Shown here: positions 1-9,223 of the stretch, piece by piece
Numbering within the stretch: the stretch's first letter is position 1
Layout: the number at the start of each line of letters is the position of its first letter
Assembly: GCF_024679245.1 (NCBI RefSeq)
Contig: NC_090173.1
Span: 6,754,428 to 6,818,427 of the forward strand
Direction: 5' to 3'
Origin: Pseudorasbora parva
Lineage: Eukaryota > Chordata > Actinopteri > Cypriniformes > Gobionidae
Length of the DNA: 64,000 nt
Program-made: the position numbers and the translations under genes
Notes under the pieces: generated by a model
What the model saw: only the letters and a program-made list of their open reading frames with translations
What the model was told of the DNA's origin: nothing
The model's database searches: none

Positions 1-223
1 GCGCGAGGACTGAGCTTACGACAGTAGTAGGACATTATTTTTTCCAAACTGTAGGGGGACCTCGAGAGCAAAAGTAGCCAAGTGCGGCTTTAATAAAGAA
101 ACCAGTTTGATTGTTCATTTGAATTTATTTCTCTCACACACTCACACAGGCATATTGATAAATGTATAAATGTATGAATTTTATATTTTAATAAAGAAAC
201 AAGTTTGATTTTTCACTTAGATT

Positions 224-227
<4 letters not shown>

Positions 228-307
<80 letters not shown>
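228..307. repeat. (CT)n(CA)n compound microsatellite
   Basis: About 44 bp of CT followed directly by about 36 bp of CA. Confidence 0.95.
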
Positions 308-309
<2 letters not shown>

Positions 310-828
310 TCTGTAACACTAACAAGCTCCCATATACTGTACCAGCTCAGAATTATTATTTTTGTAAAGGCCTAAGTAAACGTTATAACTCCAGGTCATT
401 CCAGCATCTTACATTACCCTGTCAGGCTTGCGACTGGGACTGGGGAGCTAAAATCCTTTTTGCACAGCTTCTTGCGTATGCTTGCTCTCTGTAACTCCAG
501 GGTAGTTCATTTTGCGATGTGCTGCAGCCTTACTTTGTGAAATAGGCCTACAGACACCACAAATGACACAAGCATGAAATGATAATGATGTATAAATTGT
601 AAAATAACCTAAATTATTGTTCAATCTTACTTATGAAATGTAATCCCATGCGATCTGGTATCAATATTGCTTTATTGCCACCGTAATTAAGCTGCATAAA
701 ATACGGGCATAATTGCTCGCTCTCCATTGACTCTGAATGCTAGCGTTGAGTGGAGAGACCCAACCAATATGGCGGCGACGCTGGATCACGCTGCAGCACA
801 TCATGGGGCGTCTATGTATATGATGTCT

Positions 829-894
829 ATGCATTTTACTGTCTGTTGTCAAAATGCCGGCTAAAGCGGAAACGTCAGAAATCGAAACTAAACA
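829..894 (+). repeat. Single copy of the arm of the 1.9-kb palindrome
   Basis: These 66 bases match the arm of the palindrome at 1823-1994 with one difference (ATGCCGG here, ATGGCGG there). The stretch contains GAAATCGAAACT at 878-889, an exact match to the ISRE core GAAANNGAAACT. It could also be the start of a short reading frame beginning at the ATG, so the ISRE match may be coincidental. Confidence 0.75.
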
Positions 895-1147
895 TATATT
901 AGAAAACATACTCAAATACAATTATTAAGTGTGTTAAAAGTTGTATTATGAAAATATGCTAATATACTTTTTTTATAGCTATTTAAAAATGGTAAACAAT
1001 TGTTTTAGTGGGCTATATTTATTCCATTGAAAAGAGAATATATTTTATATAAAGAATATTTTCACTAGGGTACACATATTTGCAGTTTAATCCTTATTCC
1101 CATTTGCCTGAACGAACAGCATCACACATTGTCCTTTTTTTGTTTGT

Positions 1148-1150
<3 letters not shown>

Positions 1151-1194
<44 letters not shown>

Positions 1195-1195
1195 G
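1151..1195. repeat. (TG)n microsatellite
   Basis: About 20 TG units; a run of T follows at 1264-1282. Confidence 0.95.
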
Positions 1196-1374
1196 GAGCA
1201 ATTGGCTCGTTTAATTACATACTGATGCGCGTGAAGGATGAGGGGTGGGGGGAGTGCGACCTCCTTTTTTTTTTTTTTTTTCAGTTTATTGGTCGCGTAT
1301 GGGAGAGCCCAATAGACGTCCCGGCTAACACGGGAAAGTTGGCTACCCTGGTTTGAGCCTTTCCTTTCGCCACA

Positions 1375-1479
1375 GTGACTGGAAACGAAAGTGTTTTAAG
1401 AGCCACGCAGACAGTTCGAAGCTCGAGATCAGAGGCAAAATCCATACTTTACCAGAGTTATTTTCTCTGTGTGGTAAGT
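1375..1479 (+). promoter_or_regulatory. Candidate non-coding first exon and IRF-like site, possibly for the 6.3-kb GIMAP gene
   Basis: The stretch GGAAACGAAAGTG near 1380 fits the IRF half-site pattern AANNGAAA. About 90 bases downstream is a good splice donor, GTG/GTAAGT, with the intron starting at 1474. The next suitable acceptor on this strand in front of a GIMAP start is at about 6312, so this could be the 5-prime untranslated exon of that gene with a transposon-filled intron. The link is inference; no TATA box or transcript evidence is visible. Confidence 0.3.
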
Positions 1480-1822
1480 TTGAAGAAGTCTGAGTATGAT
1501 TTAAAGATTTTGTGTTGTTTAAATGCTACAGCTGATGATCGATCAGAAGTGCGTTTACATTTAATGACGGTTTTAAAGAGCTAGACTTTGAAATAAGTAG
1601 CTTAATTTTAGTTAGTATTTGTTGTTTAATACGTTTATTAAATATGCTGTCAACGAGTCCTATTTTACTAACATTTTTAATAAACGCTTATTTTCAGTTA
1701 GCTGCATCATTTAAAAATAGCCTAGCTGTTGAGATTTACGACATGGTTTGTCGAATTTTGTTTAGAACACATTGTAAAAGATTTACAGTGGAAAAAACGG
1801 GGGGAAAGCGGTGCAGTTATCA

Positions 1823-1994
1823 CAATATTTTTGATCAAAAACGAAATGCATTTTACTGTCTGTTGTCAAAATGGCGGCTAAAGCGGAAACGTCAGAAATC
1901 GAAACTAAACAGTTTCGATTTCTGACGTTTCCGCTTTAGCCGCCATTTTGACAACAGACAGTAAAATGCATTTCGTTTTTGATCAAAAATATTG
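1823..1994. repeat. Perfect 84-bp inverted repeat with a 4-bp loop
   Basis: Left arm 1823-1906 and right arm 1911-1994 are exact reverse complements, separated only by AAAC. Each arm carries an ISRE-like GAAATCGAAACT (1895-1906 on +, 1911-1922 on -) facing the centre. The left arm also contains a well-placed ATG at 1871. A diverged single copy is at 829-894. Confidence 0.97.
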
Positions 1995-2419
1995 TTAACC
2001 CAGAAGAACCCGGACCAATTTCTCATTATAGGAAAATTATGGGGCATTAACAGGGACCACTTGTTACGTTTTTCTGCAGTTGTTTTTGAAATACAACCCC
2101 TCCTTGTGAAAGATCTGTAATATTACATATATGTGATATTGGGCGTTTATTATACATTTTTGTTACATATGTGTTACATTGGACAATTATTTCTTAGTCA
2201 AGTATTACTTAGTTTCTTATTTCTTTTTTTTCTTTTCTTTAAAAAAAAAAAAAACTGAATAATAGTTTTTTTGTTTGTTTGTTTGATATCTTTCCCACAA
2301 CATATATCAAAAGTATGCATATTATTCAGAATTATTAACAAAACTTAACTTTTCCTTTTAATTTCACTCTGGCTGCTTTAACTGTATTTCAATAAAATGT
2401 GGATGGTAATATTGGTTTC

Positions 2420-2421
<2 letters not shown>

Positions 2422-2487
<66 letters not shown>
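2422..2487. repeat. (TA)n(CA)n microsatellite
   Basis: About 58 bp of TA followed by a few CA units, directly left of a Tc1 element that uses TA as its target. Confidence 0.95.
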
Positions 2488-2891
2488 TATACATAGTGGG
2501 TATGGAAATCATTCAGATCCCCCTTCAATTTTTCACTCTTTGTTATATTGCAGCCATTTACTAAAATCATTTCTTTTTTTCTCATTAATGTACACACAGC
2601 ACCCCATATTGACAGAAAAACACAGAGTTGTTGACATTTCTGCAGATTTATTAAAAAAGAAAAACTGAAATACCACATAGTCCTAAGTATTCAGACCCTT
2701 AGCTGTGACACTCATATATGTAACTCAGCTGCTGTCCATTTCTTCTGATCATCCTGGAGATGGTTCTACACCTTCGTTTGAGTCCAGCTGTGTTTGATTA
2801 TCTGTGTTTGATTATACTGATTGGACTTGATTAGGAAAGCCACACACCTGTCTATATAAGACCTTTCAGCTCACACTGCATGTCAGAGCAA

Positions 2892-4256
2892 ATGAGAATC
2901 ATGAGGTCAAAGGAACTGCCGGAAGAGCTCAGAGACAGAACTGTGGCAAGGCACAGATCTGGCCAAGGTTACAAGAAAATTCTGCTGCACTTAAGGTTCT
3001 TTAGAGCACCGTGGCCTCCATAATCCTTAAATGGAAGATGTTTGGGACGACCAGGACCCTTCTTAGAGCTGGCTGTTCTGAGCTAGCAGGGGAGTGTCAC
3101 AGAAATGCCAGGCTCCAACGTCACGGTATCCCAGGGCACACCCTCACCTGAATACTAATCACCTCCACCTGCAACCCATTAGCACCCTCATTAGCACGAG
3201 CACTTAAACACCACAGTCACAGTCACTCTTTGTCCGGTCTCGTTAATGCAAGGTACTCTCAAACCCAGCTAAAACCAACAGACTCCAGCTACTAGTCTGA
3301 CCTGTCTCCAACGTCTCCTCTGCGCATCCTTCATCTCCATCGCCTAGTGTCTCCGTGTTCCTCGATCTCCAGCGTCCAGTTGTTCAGTGTTCCTCGTTCT
3401 CCAGCGTCTCTCTCCATCAAAGTCCCCATGTCCCTCTGCATCTCTCACCTGCCATCACCATTGCAAGAACTCACCTGCGCTGCCTTTCCCTCTGCTCTAA
3501 AATACTGGTTCGCTCAATAAATCACATATTCACCATCTTTGTCTCCACAGTTCTGTACCATAACAGGGAGAATAACCTTTGTGAGAGAGGTAAAGAAGAA
3601 CCCAGAGATCACTGTGGCTGAGCTCCAGAGATGCAGTCAGGAGATGGGAGAAAGTTGTAGAAAATCAACCATCACTGCAGCCCTCCAACAGTCGGGGCTT
3701 TATGGCAGAGTAGCCCTATGGAAGTCTCTCCTCAGTGCAAGACACATGCAAGCCTGCATGGAATTTGCTAAAAAAAAACACCTGAAGGACTCCAAGATGG
3801 TGAGAAATAAGATTCTCTGGTTTGATGAGACCAAGATGGTCTTAATTCTAAGCGGTATGTGGAGAAAACCAGGCACTGCTCATCACCGGTCCAAAACAGT
3901 TCCAACAGTGAAGCATGGTGGTGGCAGCATCATGCTGTGGGGGTGTTTTTCAGCTGCAGGGACAGGACGACTGGTTGCAATCATGGGCTAAAAGGTTCAC
4001 CTTTCAACCAGACAATGACCCTAAGCACACAGCTAAAATAACCAAGAAATGGCTTCACAACAACTCCATGAATGTTCTTGAATGGCCCAGCCAGAGCCCT
4101 GACTTAAAATGAGCATCTCTGGAGAGACCTGAAAATGGCTGTCCACCAACGTTTACCATCCAACCTGACAGAACTGGAGAGGATCTGCAGGAGGAATGGC
4201 AGAGGAACAACCAAATCCAGGTGTGGAAAACGTGTTGCATCTTTTTCAAAAAGACT
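2892..4256 (+). pseudogene. Broken Tc1 transposase
   Basis: The reading begins at ATG 2892 with the usual N-terminal helix-turn-helix region, soon meets stop codons, and is cut by the solo LTR at 3095-3565. It resumes after 3570 with a recognisable catalytic part: LWFDETK (first Asp), a [14 protein letters not shown] block, then after a frameshift PDNDPKHTA (second Asp) and WPSQSPDL, where a frame break replaces the conserved Asn-Pro-x-Glu. Several disruptions make it inactive. Confidence 0.85.
3095..3565 (+). mobile_element. Solo LTR of an LTR retrotransposon
   Basis: The 471-bp insert begins TGTCACAG, ends CCATAACA (TG...CA), and is flanked on both sides by the 5-bp duplication GGGAG (3090-3094 and 3566-3570). 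An AATAAA signal lies near its end (about 3514). It interrupts the Tc1 transposase, and no internal retrotransposon genes are present, so it is the remnant left by recombination between two LTRs. I infer the Ty3/gypsy group only from the 5-bp duplication and general look. Confidence 0.85.
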
Positions 4257-4695
4257 AATGGCTGTATTAGATCAAAAGGGTGCTTCTACTAAATACTGAG
4301 CAAAGGGTCTGAATACTTAGGACCATGTGATAATTCAGTTTTTTTTTTTTTTTTTAAATAAATCTGCAAAAATGTAAAAAATTCTGTGTTTTTTTGTCAA
4401 AATGGGGTGCTGTGTGTACATTAAAGGGGGGGTGAAACACTCAGTTTCAGTCAGTGTCATGTCAATCTTGAGTACCTATAGAGTAGCATTGCATCCTGCA
4501 TATCTCCGTAAAGTCTTTATTTTTTTAATAATTATATAAGAAAGATTCCGAAAAAAGCAGAGCGGGTGGGGGCGTATCGTGTGAGCGGAGCTAAATAATG
4601 ACGTGTGCGCGCTGCTGCTATTGTGTTGAGTCGAGTGCGTCGTAAAGCTGTGTCATCCCTAACAGCGGGAAAAAAACTTTATTCAAAATAAAAAT

Positions 4696-4962
4696 ATGGC
4701 TTTTAATCAGATACAGCCATACATCTATGATCCGGAATCAGACCCAGAGGCTGCAGTTGAACAGGAGCAGCAGCAAAAACGACTAGAGCAGGACGTCTCT
4801 ATGTGGTACAAGTTATACACTAACTATATAATATGCTTAGCGGCTTGTGTTATTTACATATTTATACTTGAATTATATCGTCGTATTTTTGTCTTTGAAG
4901 GTGTACATGTGAGAAGTGCAGTTGTGCACGTGTGTTTGTGTGTTTACGCGTGGTTTGTGTAG
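4696..4962 (+). CDS. Small uncharacterised frame inside the THAP transposon
   Basis: An 88-codon frame starts at an ATG with acidic and Gln-rich residues (positions 10-32, including YDPESDPE and EQEQQQ), then runs into a hydrophobic stretch around residues 42-60. Its acidic N-terminus resembles the start of proteins often carried by fish repeats, but I cannot name it. A splice donor may cut it before the hydrophobic part. Coding status is doubtful. Confidence 0.25.
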   Translation: MAFNQIQPYIYDPESDPEAAVEQEQQQKRLEQDVSMWYKLYTNYIICLAACVIYIFILELYRRIFVFEGVHVRSAVVHVCLCVYAWFV

Positions 4963-5215
4963 ACAATTGTAACGTTAGTAAGCGGACTGGTTTTGCACCG
5001 CAGGCTAAGTGTTTACATAGAAAGACACGGAATAGTAGCGCATTTGAATGAAGAAGCGTGCTTATTTAGTTCAAAATATTTCCCCACTCTTTGTGTATTG
5101 TTGTTTGGATTGCTTTTACAATACACAAACATAAAGTTACACATATAGTGGCCAGCTAAACAAATGTACACGCACTACACATCGCATGCTCCATTGATCA
5201 ATTAACTATACGTGA

Positions 5216-5554
5216 TCATGTTTGGGCTACTTGATGAGCATAGGCAAAAACACAGACATTTGAAGCAGTCTTACTCACCGCCTGCGGTTCTAACGTTGGG
5301 ACCTTTATCGTTGGGACTGCTCCATCCTTCAGCATTAGGCGATTGGAAAATCCGGCGTCGAGCTGGGCCTTGTTTATGCAACAGTCGGCACCGAAATGCA
5401 GCGAACAGATATAAACATTCGCGCAACTCAGTTGCTGATCCAGAAAAGCAAATTCCATCCACTGTTGCCTTAACACGGGGTTTTTGGGGAATCTGTGCAG
5501 GACTGTCTTGGTCAGGCAACCAAAAACGCACTTTTTTGGTGACATTGTAATCAC
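5216..5554 (-). CDS. THAP-domain fragment of transposon origin
   Basis: The 112-residue frame shows the C2CH zinc-finger pattern of THAP domains: KCVFGC near residues 8-13, the FPKNP and QQW signature residues near 23-33, CSLHF near 50-54, and a GAVPTI box (AVPTΦ type) near 78-83. THAP domains bind specific DNA and supply target recognition in P-element and Kolobok transposases. The frame ends soon after the domain, so this is either one exon of a spliced transposase or a truncated copy. It lies wholly inside the TTAA element and shares its minus orientation. Confidence 0.65.
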   Translation of the reverse strand: MITMSPKKCVFGCLTKTVLHRFPKNPVLRQQWMEFAFLDQQLSCANVYICSLHFGADCCINKAQLDAGFSNRLMLKDGAVPTIKVPTLEPQAVSKTASNVCVFAYAHQVAQT

Positions 5555-5604
5555 CTGTGCAGCAGCCTACGAGCCAGCGCTTTGATGGGGGTAGCCTGTT
5601 ACTT

Positions 5605-5652
<48 letters not shown>

Positions 5653-6320
5653 GCGCTTCCGGTAGAATTGTCCGTAAGGCCCATACAAGGAAATTCCGCC
5701 CCCATTAACGTCAAAGGGGACGCATGATCTCAAAAAACTTGCCGAAACTTATGACTAACCGGAAGTAGTATTTTTGACAAAGAAATACTCCCATCAAACG
5801 TCCACCTTAACTTTTGAAACTTTGTCCATGTTTAGTATGGGATTCCAAGTCTTTAACAGTGTAAAAAGATCAGTATGCATGAAACAGCATTTCACCCCCC
5901 CTTTAATGAGAAAAAAAGAACTTAAATGAATCTAGCAAATAACTGCAATATAACAAAGAGTGGAAAATGTAAGGGGGTCTGAATACTTTCCATACCCACT
6001 GTGTATGTATACATATCTATCAAGAGTCAGATCCTGAATAACAACAATGGTGACAAACTAAAAGCTTCATGCCACAATGTTTGCTGGGTGCCACCATAGT
6101 TCAAAACTCCAACACTGGGGAATGTACTGTGTTCTTGAAACTTTCTTATAGTCAAATAACATTAATATGCCATCTAAATTCTGTAAGCTTTGAACGTTCT
6201 AAGAACTTTCAGACATAATGTTTTTATAACCTATAACATTCTTTTAACCTAAGATTGTTAGCTGGATTGTGTGCTTTTCATATTTCATGTGTGCTTCACT
6301 TTTTATTTTTAGGCTAAACA

Positions 6321-8309
6321 ATGACAGAAATGACTGCTGGTTTGAATTTTGTCCTGCTGGGTAAAACAGGAGCTGGGAAAAGTTCATCAGGAAACACAAT
6401 CCTGGGACGACAAGCTTTCATCGCAAAGAAAACATCAAAATCAGTCACTCAGAACATAGCCGTGGCATCTGGTGCTTTTGGTGAACTACCAGTTCATGTT
6501 TATGACACACCGGGGTTTTTTGACACAAAGCTGAGTGAAGACGAGATTAAGAAGAAATATGAAGAGGTTCTTCAGAAATGTGAATCTGGTCCCTGTGTGT
6601 TTCTGCTGGTCATCAAAGCTGACAGATTCACTGAAGAAGAGAGAGAAACTGTGGAGAAGATTGAGGAGCTGCTGGGGAAAAAACGACTGGAGAAAACCTG
6701 GATTCTCTTCACCAGAGGAGACGAACTGGAGGATGAAAACATGACTATAAAAGAGTTCATCGATGACACCGAACCACTGAAGAGACTCGTTCAGAAATAT
6801 GAGCAGAGATACCACGTGTTCAACAACAAGAAGAAAGGACCCAGTGATCAAGTTACAATGCTACTTACAAAAATTCTTCAGACATACATTGACATACAGG
6901 GTGAGTCTTTAATAGCTATATTAAACCTTCTGGACATCTTTAAATGAAAAATATTTGCAGTTGAGCTTAAAATGTAATTTATTTATTTTCTGTTTCTTTT
7001 GTATACAGTGGGTGAAGAGACGCTGGAGTCGAATCCACTGAAGAGAAACATACCAGAAAATGATGAACCAGCCGCTCCTGTCTCCGGTCCTTCATCCAGA
7101 CGGATTGTTCTTCTGGGTAAAAGTGGTGTTGGGAAAAGTGCAGCTGGAAACACAATCCTGGGACAGAAAGAGTTTAACTCAGTCATGAGTACGAGTTCAG
7201 TAACCCCAGAATGTTCAGATGCTCACGCCACTGTTTCAGGCAGATCTGTGTCTGTGGTTGATACTCCTGGATTATTCGACACAGAGATAAAGCTTGAGGA
7301 CTTAATGACAGAGATAGCGAAAAGTGTTTATATATCCAGTCCTGGACCGCACGCTTTTCTCATTGTGTTTCCTGTGAACATGAGATTCACTGAGCAAGAG
7401 CAGAAGATTCCTCAGATCATTGAGATGATGTTTGGTCAGGAGGTGTTAAAATACTCCATCATTCTCTTCACTCATGGAGATCTGCTAGAAGGACAGACAG
7501 TAGAGGAGCTCATTCAGGAGAACTGTAGATTAAGAGATCTAGTTGATCAGTGTGGAGGCAGATTTCACGTCTTCAACAATAAAGCTCAGAATAACAGAGA
7601 GCAGGTGAAGGATCTACTGCAGAAGATTGACTCAATGATAGAGCAGAATGGAGGAGGACACTACAGTAATCAGATGTTTGAAGATGCTCAGAGATTCAGA
7701 CGAGAGGAAGAAGAGCAAGGGCTGAGAGAGGAAGAGGAGAGAAAACAACAAGAGGAAAGACGAATACAAGAGGAAATGGAGAGAGTGAGAAAGGAGGAAG
7801 AGGAGAGAATCAGAGCAGAGATGAAAGCTGAATATAAAAAAAAGAGTGAGGAAGATCTGAGAAAACAAGAGCAACAAAGAAAAGAAGAGCTTGAGAGAAA
7901 GATAAAGGAGACTGAAGAAAGAATCAGAGCAGAGTCTAAAGCAAGCCAGGGTGGATTTAAAACAAGTTTTTTAAAATTTTGTTCCAAGTACAAGCGTCAT
8001 TTTCAGATTGCAGCTGTTGTTGCTGGAATCATTGTTGGAGCTGCTGTTGGAGCTGGTGCTGGAGCACTTGTTGGAGCTGCTGTAAAAGCTATTTGTGCTG
8101 GAGGAGCTACTTTTTCTTTGCTTGGATTTAATCTTTCTTTTGGAGCTGCTGCAGCTGGAGCTGCTGCTACTGCTGCTGCTGCTGCTGGAGCTGCTGCTGC
8201 TAGTGGAGCTGTTGGGATTGGAGCTGTTATTGGAGCTGTTGGTGGAGCTGCTGCTGGAGGTATTGCTGGAGCTGTTGTTGGAGGTGCTGTTAGTGAATAT
8301 GACAATTGA
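6321..8309 (+). CDS. gimap: GIMAP/AIG1-family GTPase with two GTPase domains (two coding exons)
   Basis: Exon 6321-6900 ends at donor GG/GTGAGT; the intron is 6901-7008 and ends in TATACAG; exon 7009-8309 continues in frame through a split GTG codon, giving 626 residues. The first domain has G1 GKTGAGKSS (14-22), G3 DTPG (62-65), G4 TRGD (131-134) and FNN (167-169). The second repeats these from G1 GKSGVGKSA (about 230) through DTPG and THGD to FNN. An Arg/Glu-rich coiled coil follows (about 420-520), then a very Ala/Gly-rich hydrophobic tail of about 100 residues likely to sit in or on membranes. GIMAPs are GTP-binding scaffolds of lymphocyte membranes that affect cell survival. The ATG follows a splice acceptor (TTTTTAG at about 6312), so a 5-prime untranslated exon must lie upstream. 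A reverse-complement paralogue occupies 42286-44140. Confidence 0.92.
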
Positions 8310-9084
8310 GCAGTCACTGTTGGCACTCTAGTCTTTAATCAGGACTTGTGTAATTAATGATTTTATAGTGATTTTATAATCAAAAAAATATTTTATAATC
8401 AAAACATTGTCACCCTAGTTAAGACATTAAGTAAAGTTAACTAGTTAGAATCACTGTTAGATTTTACAGTGTAGAGAAATCTATTTCACTAAATATATGA
8501 CCTATATTAGCCTATATATTAATTGTATTCTACTGAACCTGTTAGTGATCTTGATTATTTAATGTGTTTAAATAAATCAGACTGTCACACTGTGTCAAAT
8601 TGTATATACATGATTATATTTTAATAACGAAATTGAATGAAAACATAATTTTATAATTGGATTTAGAATTAATGTAAAAACTGCCTTATGACAAGTTTGC
8701 ATGTGTAATTTGAGTGTTGATTATTATGTATATAAATAAATGCAGAATTTAAGATAATTTGGGCTCTGTTGTTATATTATAGTAATGCGCAAGGAAGGGC
8801 TCCCTGTATAGTTTACACTTTACAGCACTATCAGAGATAATTGTATCTTTAAGAAACATTCAGTTATGACAGACACAATTTGTTAATAAAATGATTGTTT
8901 AATAATTGAAAAAAAAAATCTATTAATTTTCTCTCCGGTGCTGTAAAGAACCTGTACCAAACCAGCAGTTTTGTGTACCGGCCTTTTGAAATAAAACATA
9001 TCTACTGTTTCATGGTGGTATTACTGATTATTTATGGGGGAAAAAAGTATTTTCTTCCTGCAAGATTCTTTTTTTACCCCTTTA
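8310..9084 (+). other. 3-prime flank of the GIMAP gene with polyadenylation signals
   Basis: AT-rich DNA after the stop. AATAAA occurs at 8571-8576 and 8735-8740, either of which could end the transcript. Nothing else is recognisable. Confidence 0.55.
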
Positions 9085-9223
9085 TATTAGGTCAATCAAT
9101 CCATCAACTTTATTTATATAGCGCTTTTACAATCACGATTGTGTCAAAGCAGCTTCACAGTGTCAAACAGGATAATATTGCGACAAAATTAGATTTGGCT
9201 GTACAGTCGTTCTGGAGAAAACG
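9085..9223 (+). repeat. Left half of a dispersed fish repeat split by a DIRS element
   Basis: The segment has the widespread motif TTTATTTATATAGCGCTTTT followed by GTGTCAAAGCAGCTTCACAG. It breaks off after GGAGAAAAC, where DIRS sequence begins, and continues at about 11638 with AGTGATGTTATCAGC. Confidence 0.65.

Larger units (their letters stand above)
1..1374. other. Gene-free leading stretch with simple repeats and dispersed repeat pieces
   Basis: I see no convincing coding region. A unit starting with ATAAAGAAAC occurs near 93 and again near 191, each followed by a CT/CA-rich tract, suggesting a local duplication of about 100 bp. Positions 750-830 (ATGGCGGCG context, then TATGTATATGATGTCTATG) look like a dispersed fish repeat rather than a gene. 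Short open frames here start at random codons and lack domain features. Confidence 0.5.
4425..5902 (-). mobile_element. TTAA-flanked THAP-domain DNA transposon (Kolobok-like), nested in the Tc1
   Basis: The ends are 13-bp inverted repeats AGGGGGGGTGAAA and its complement, flanked by TTAA at 4421-4424 and 5903-5906. The undisturbed opposite Tc1 terminal repeat at 2581-2597 shows the empty site CATTAATGTACA with one TTAA, which proves the duplication. A minus-strand frame encodes a THAP zinc finger. TTAA target plus THAP domain is typical of Kolobok elements; an ISL2EU-type element is the alternative. A CT microsatellite occupies 5608-5650. At about 1.5 kb the copy is too short to hold a full transposase. 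Confidence 0.8.
2495..6002 (+). mobile_element. Tc1-like DNA transposon enlarged by two nested insertions
   Basis: The left end reads AGTGGGTATGGAAA and the right end is its inverse (TTTCCATACCCACT) next to TA. The inner terminal-repeat sequence, from the CCCCCTT motif through TTTGTTATATTGCAG, appears in inverse at both ends. Inside is a decayed Tc1 transposase (2892-4256). The element is 3.5 kb instead of about 1.6 kb because a solo LTR (3095-3565) and a TTAA-flanked THAP transposon (4425-5902) have inserted into it. The order of events is therefore Tc1 first, the other two later. Confidence 0.9.

Noticed and set aside
2364..2678. Reading frames with long Tyr-Ile stretches (also near 15024, 19868, 52917, 55592)
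   Set aside because: They are translations of TA microsatellites.
8003..8326. Ala/Pro-rich minus-strand frame opposite the GIMAP tail
   Set aside because: It is the antisense shadow of the GCT-rich hydrophobic tail; the + frame has domain support and splice phase.
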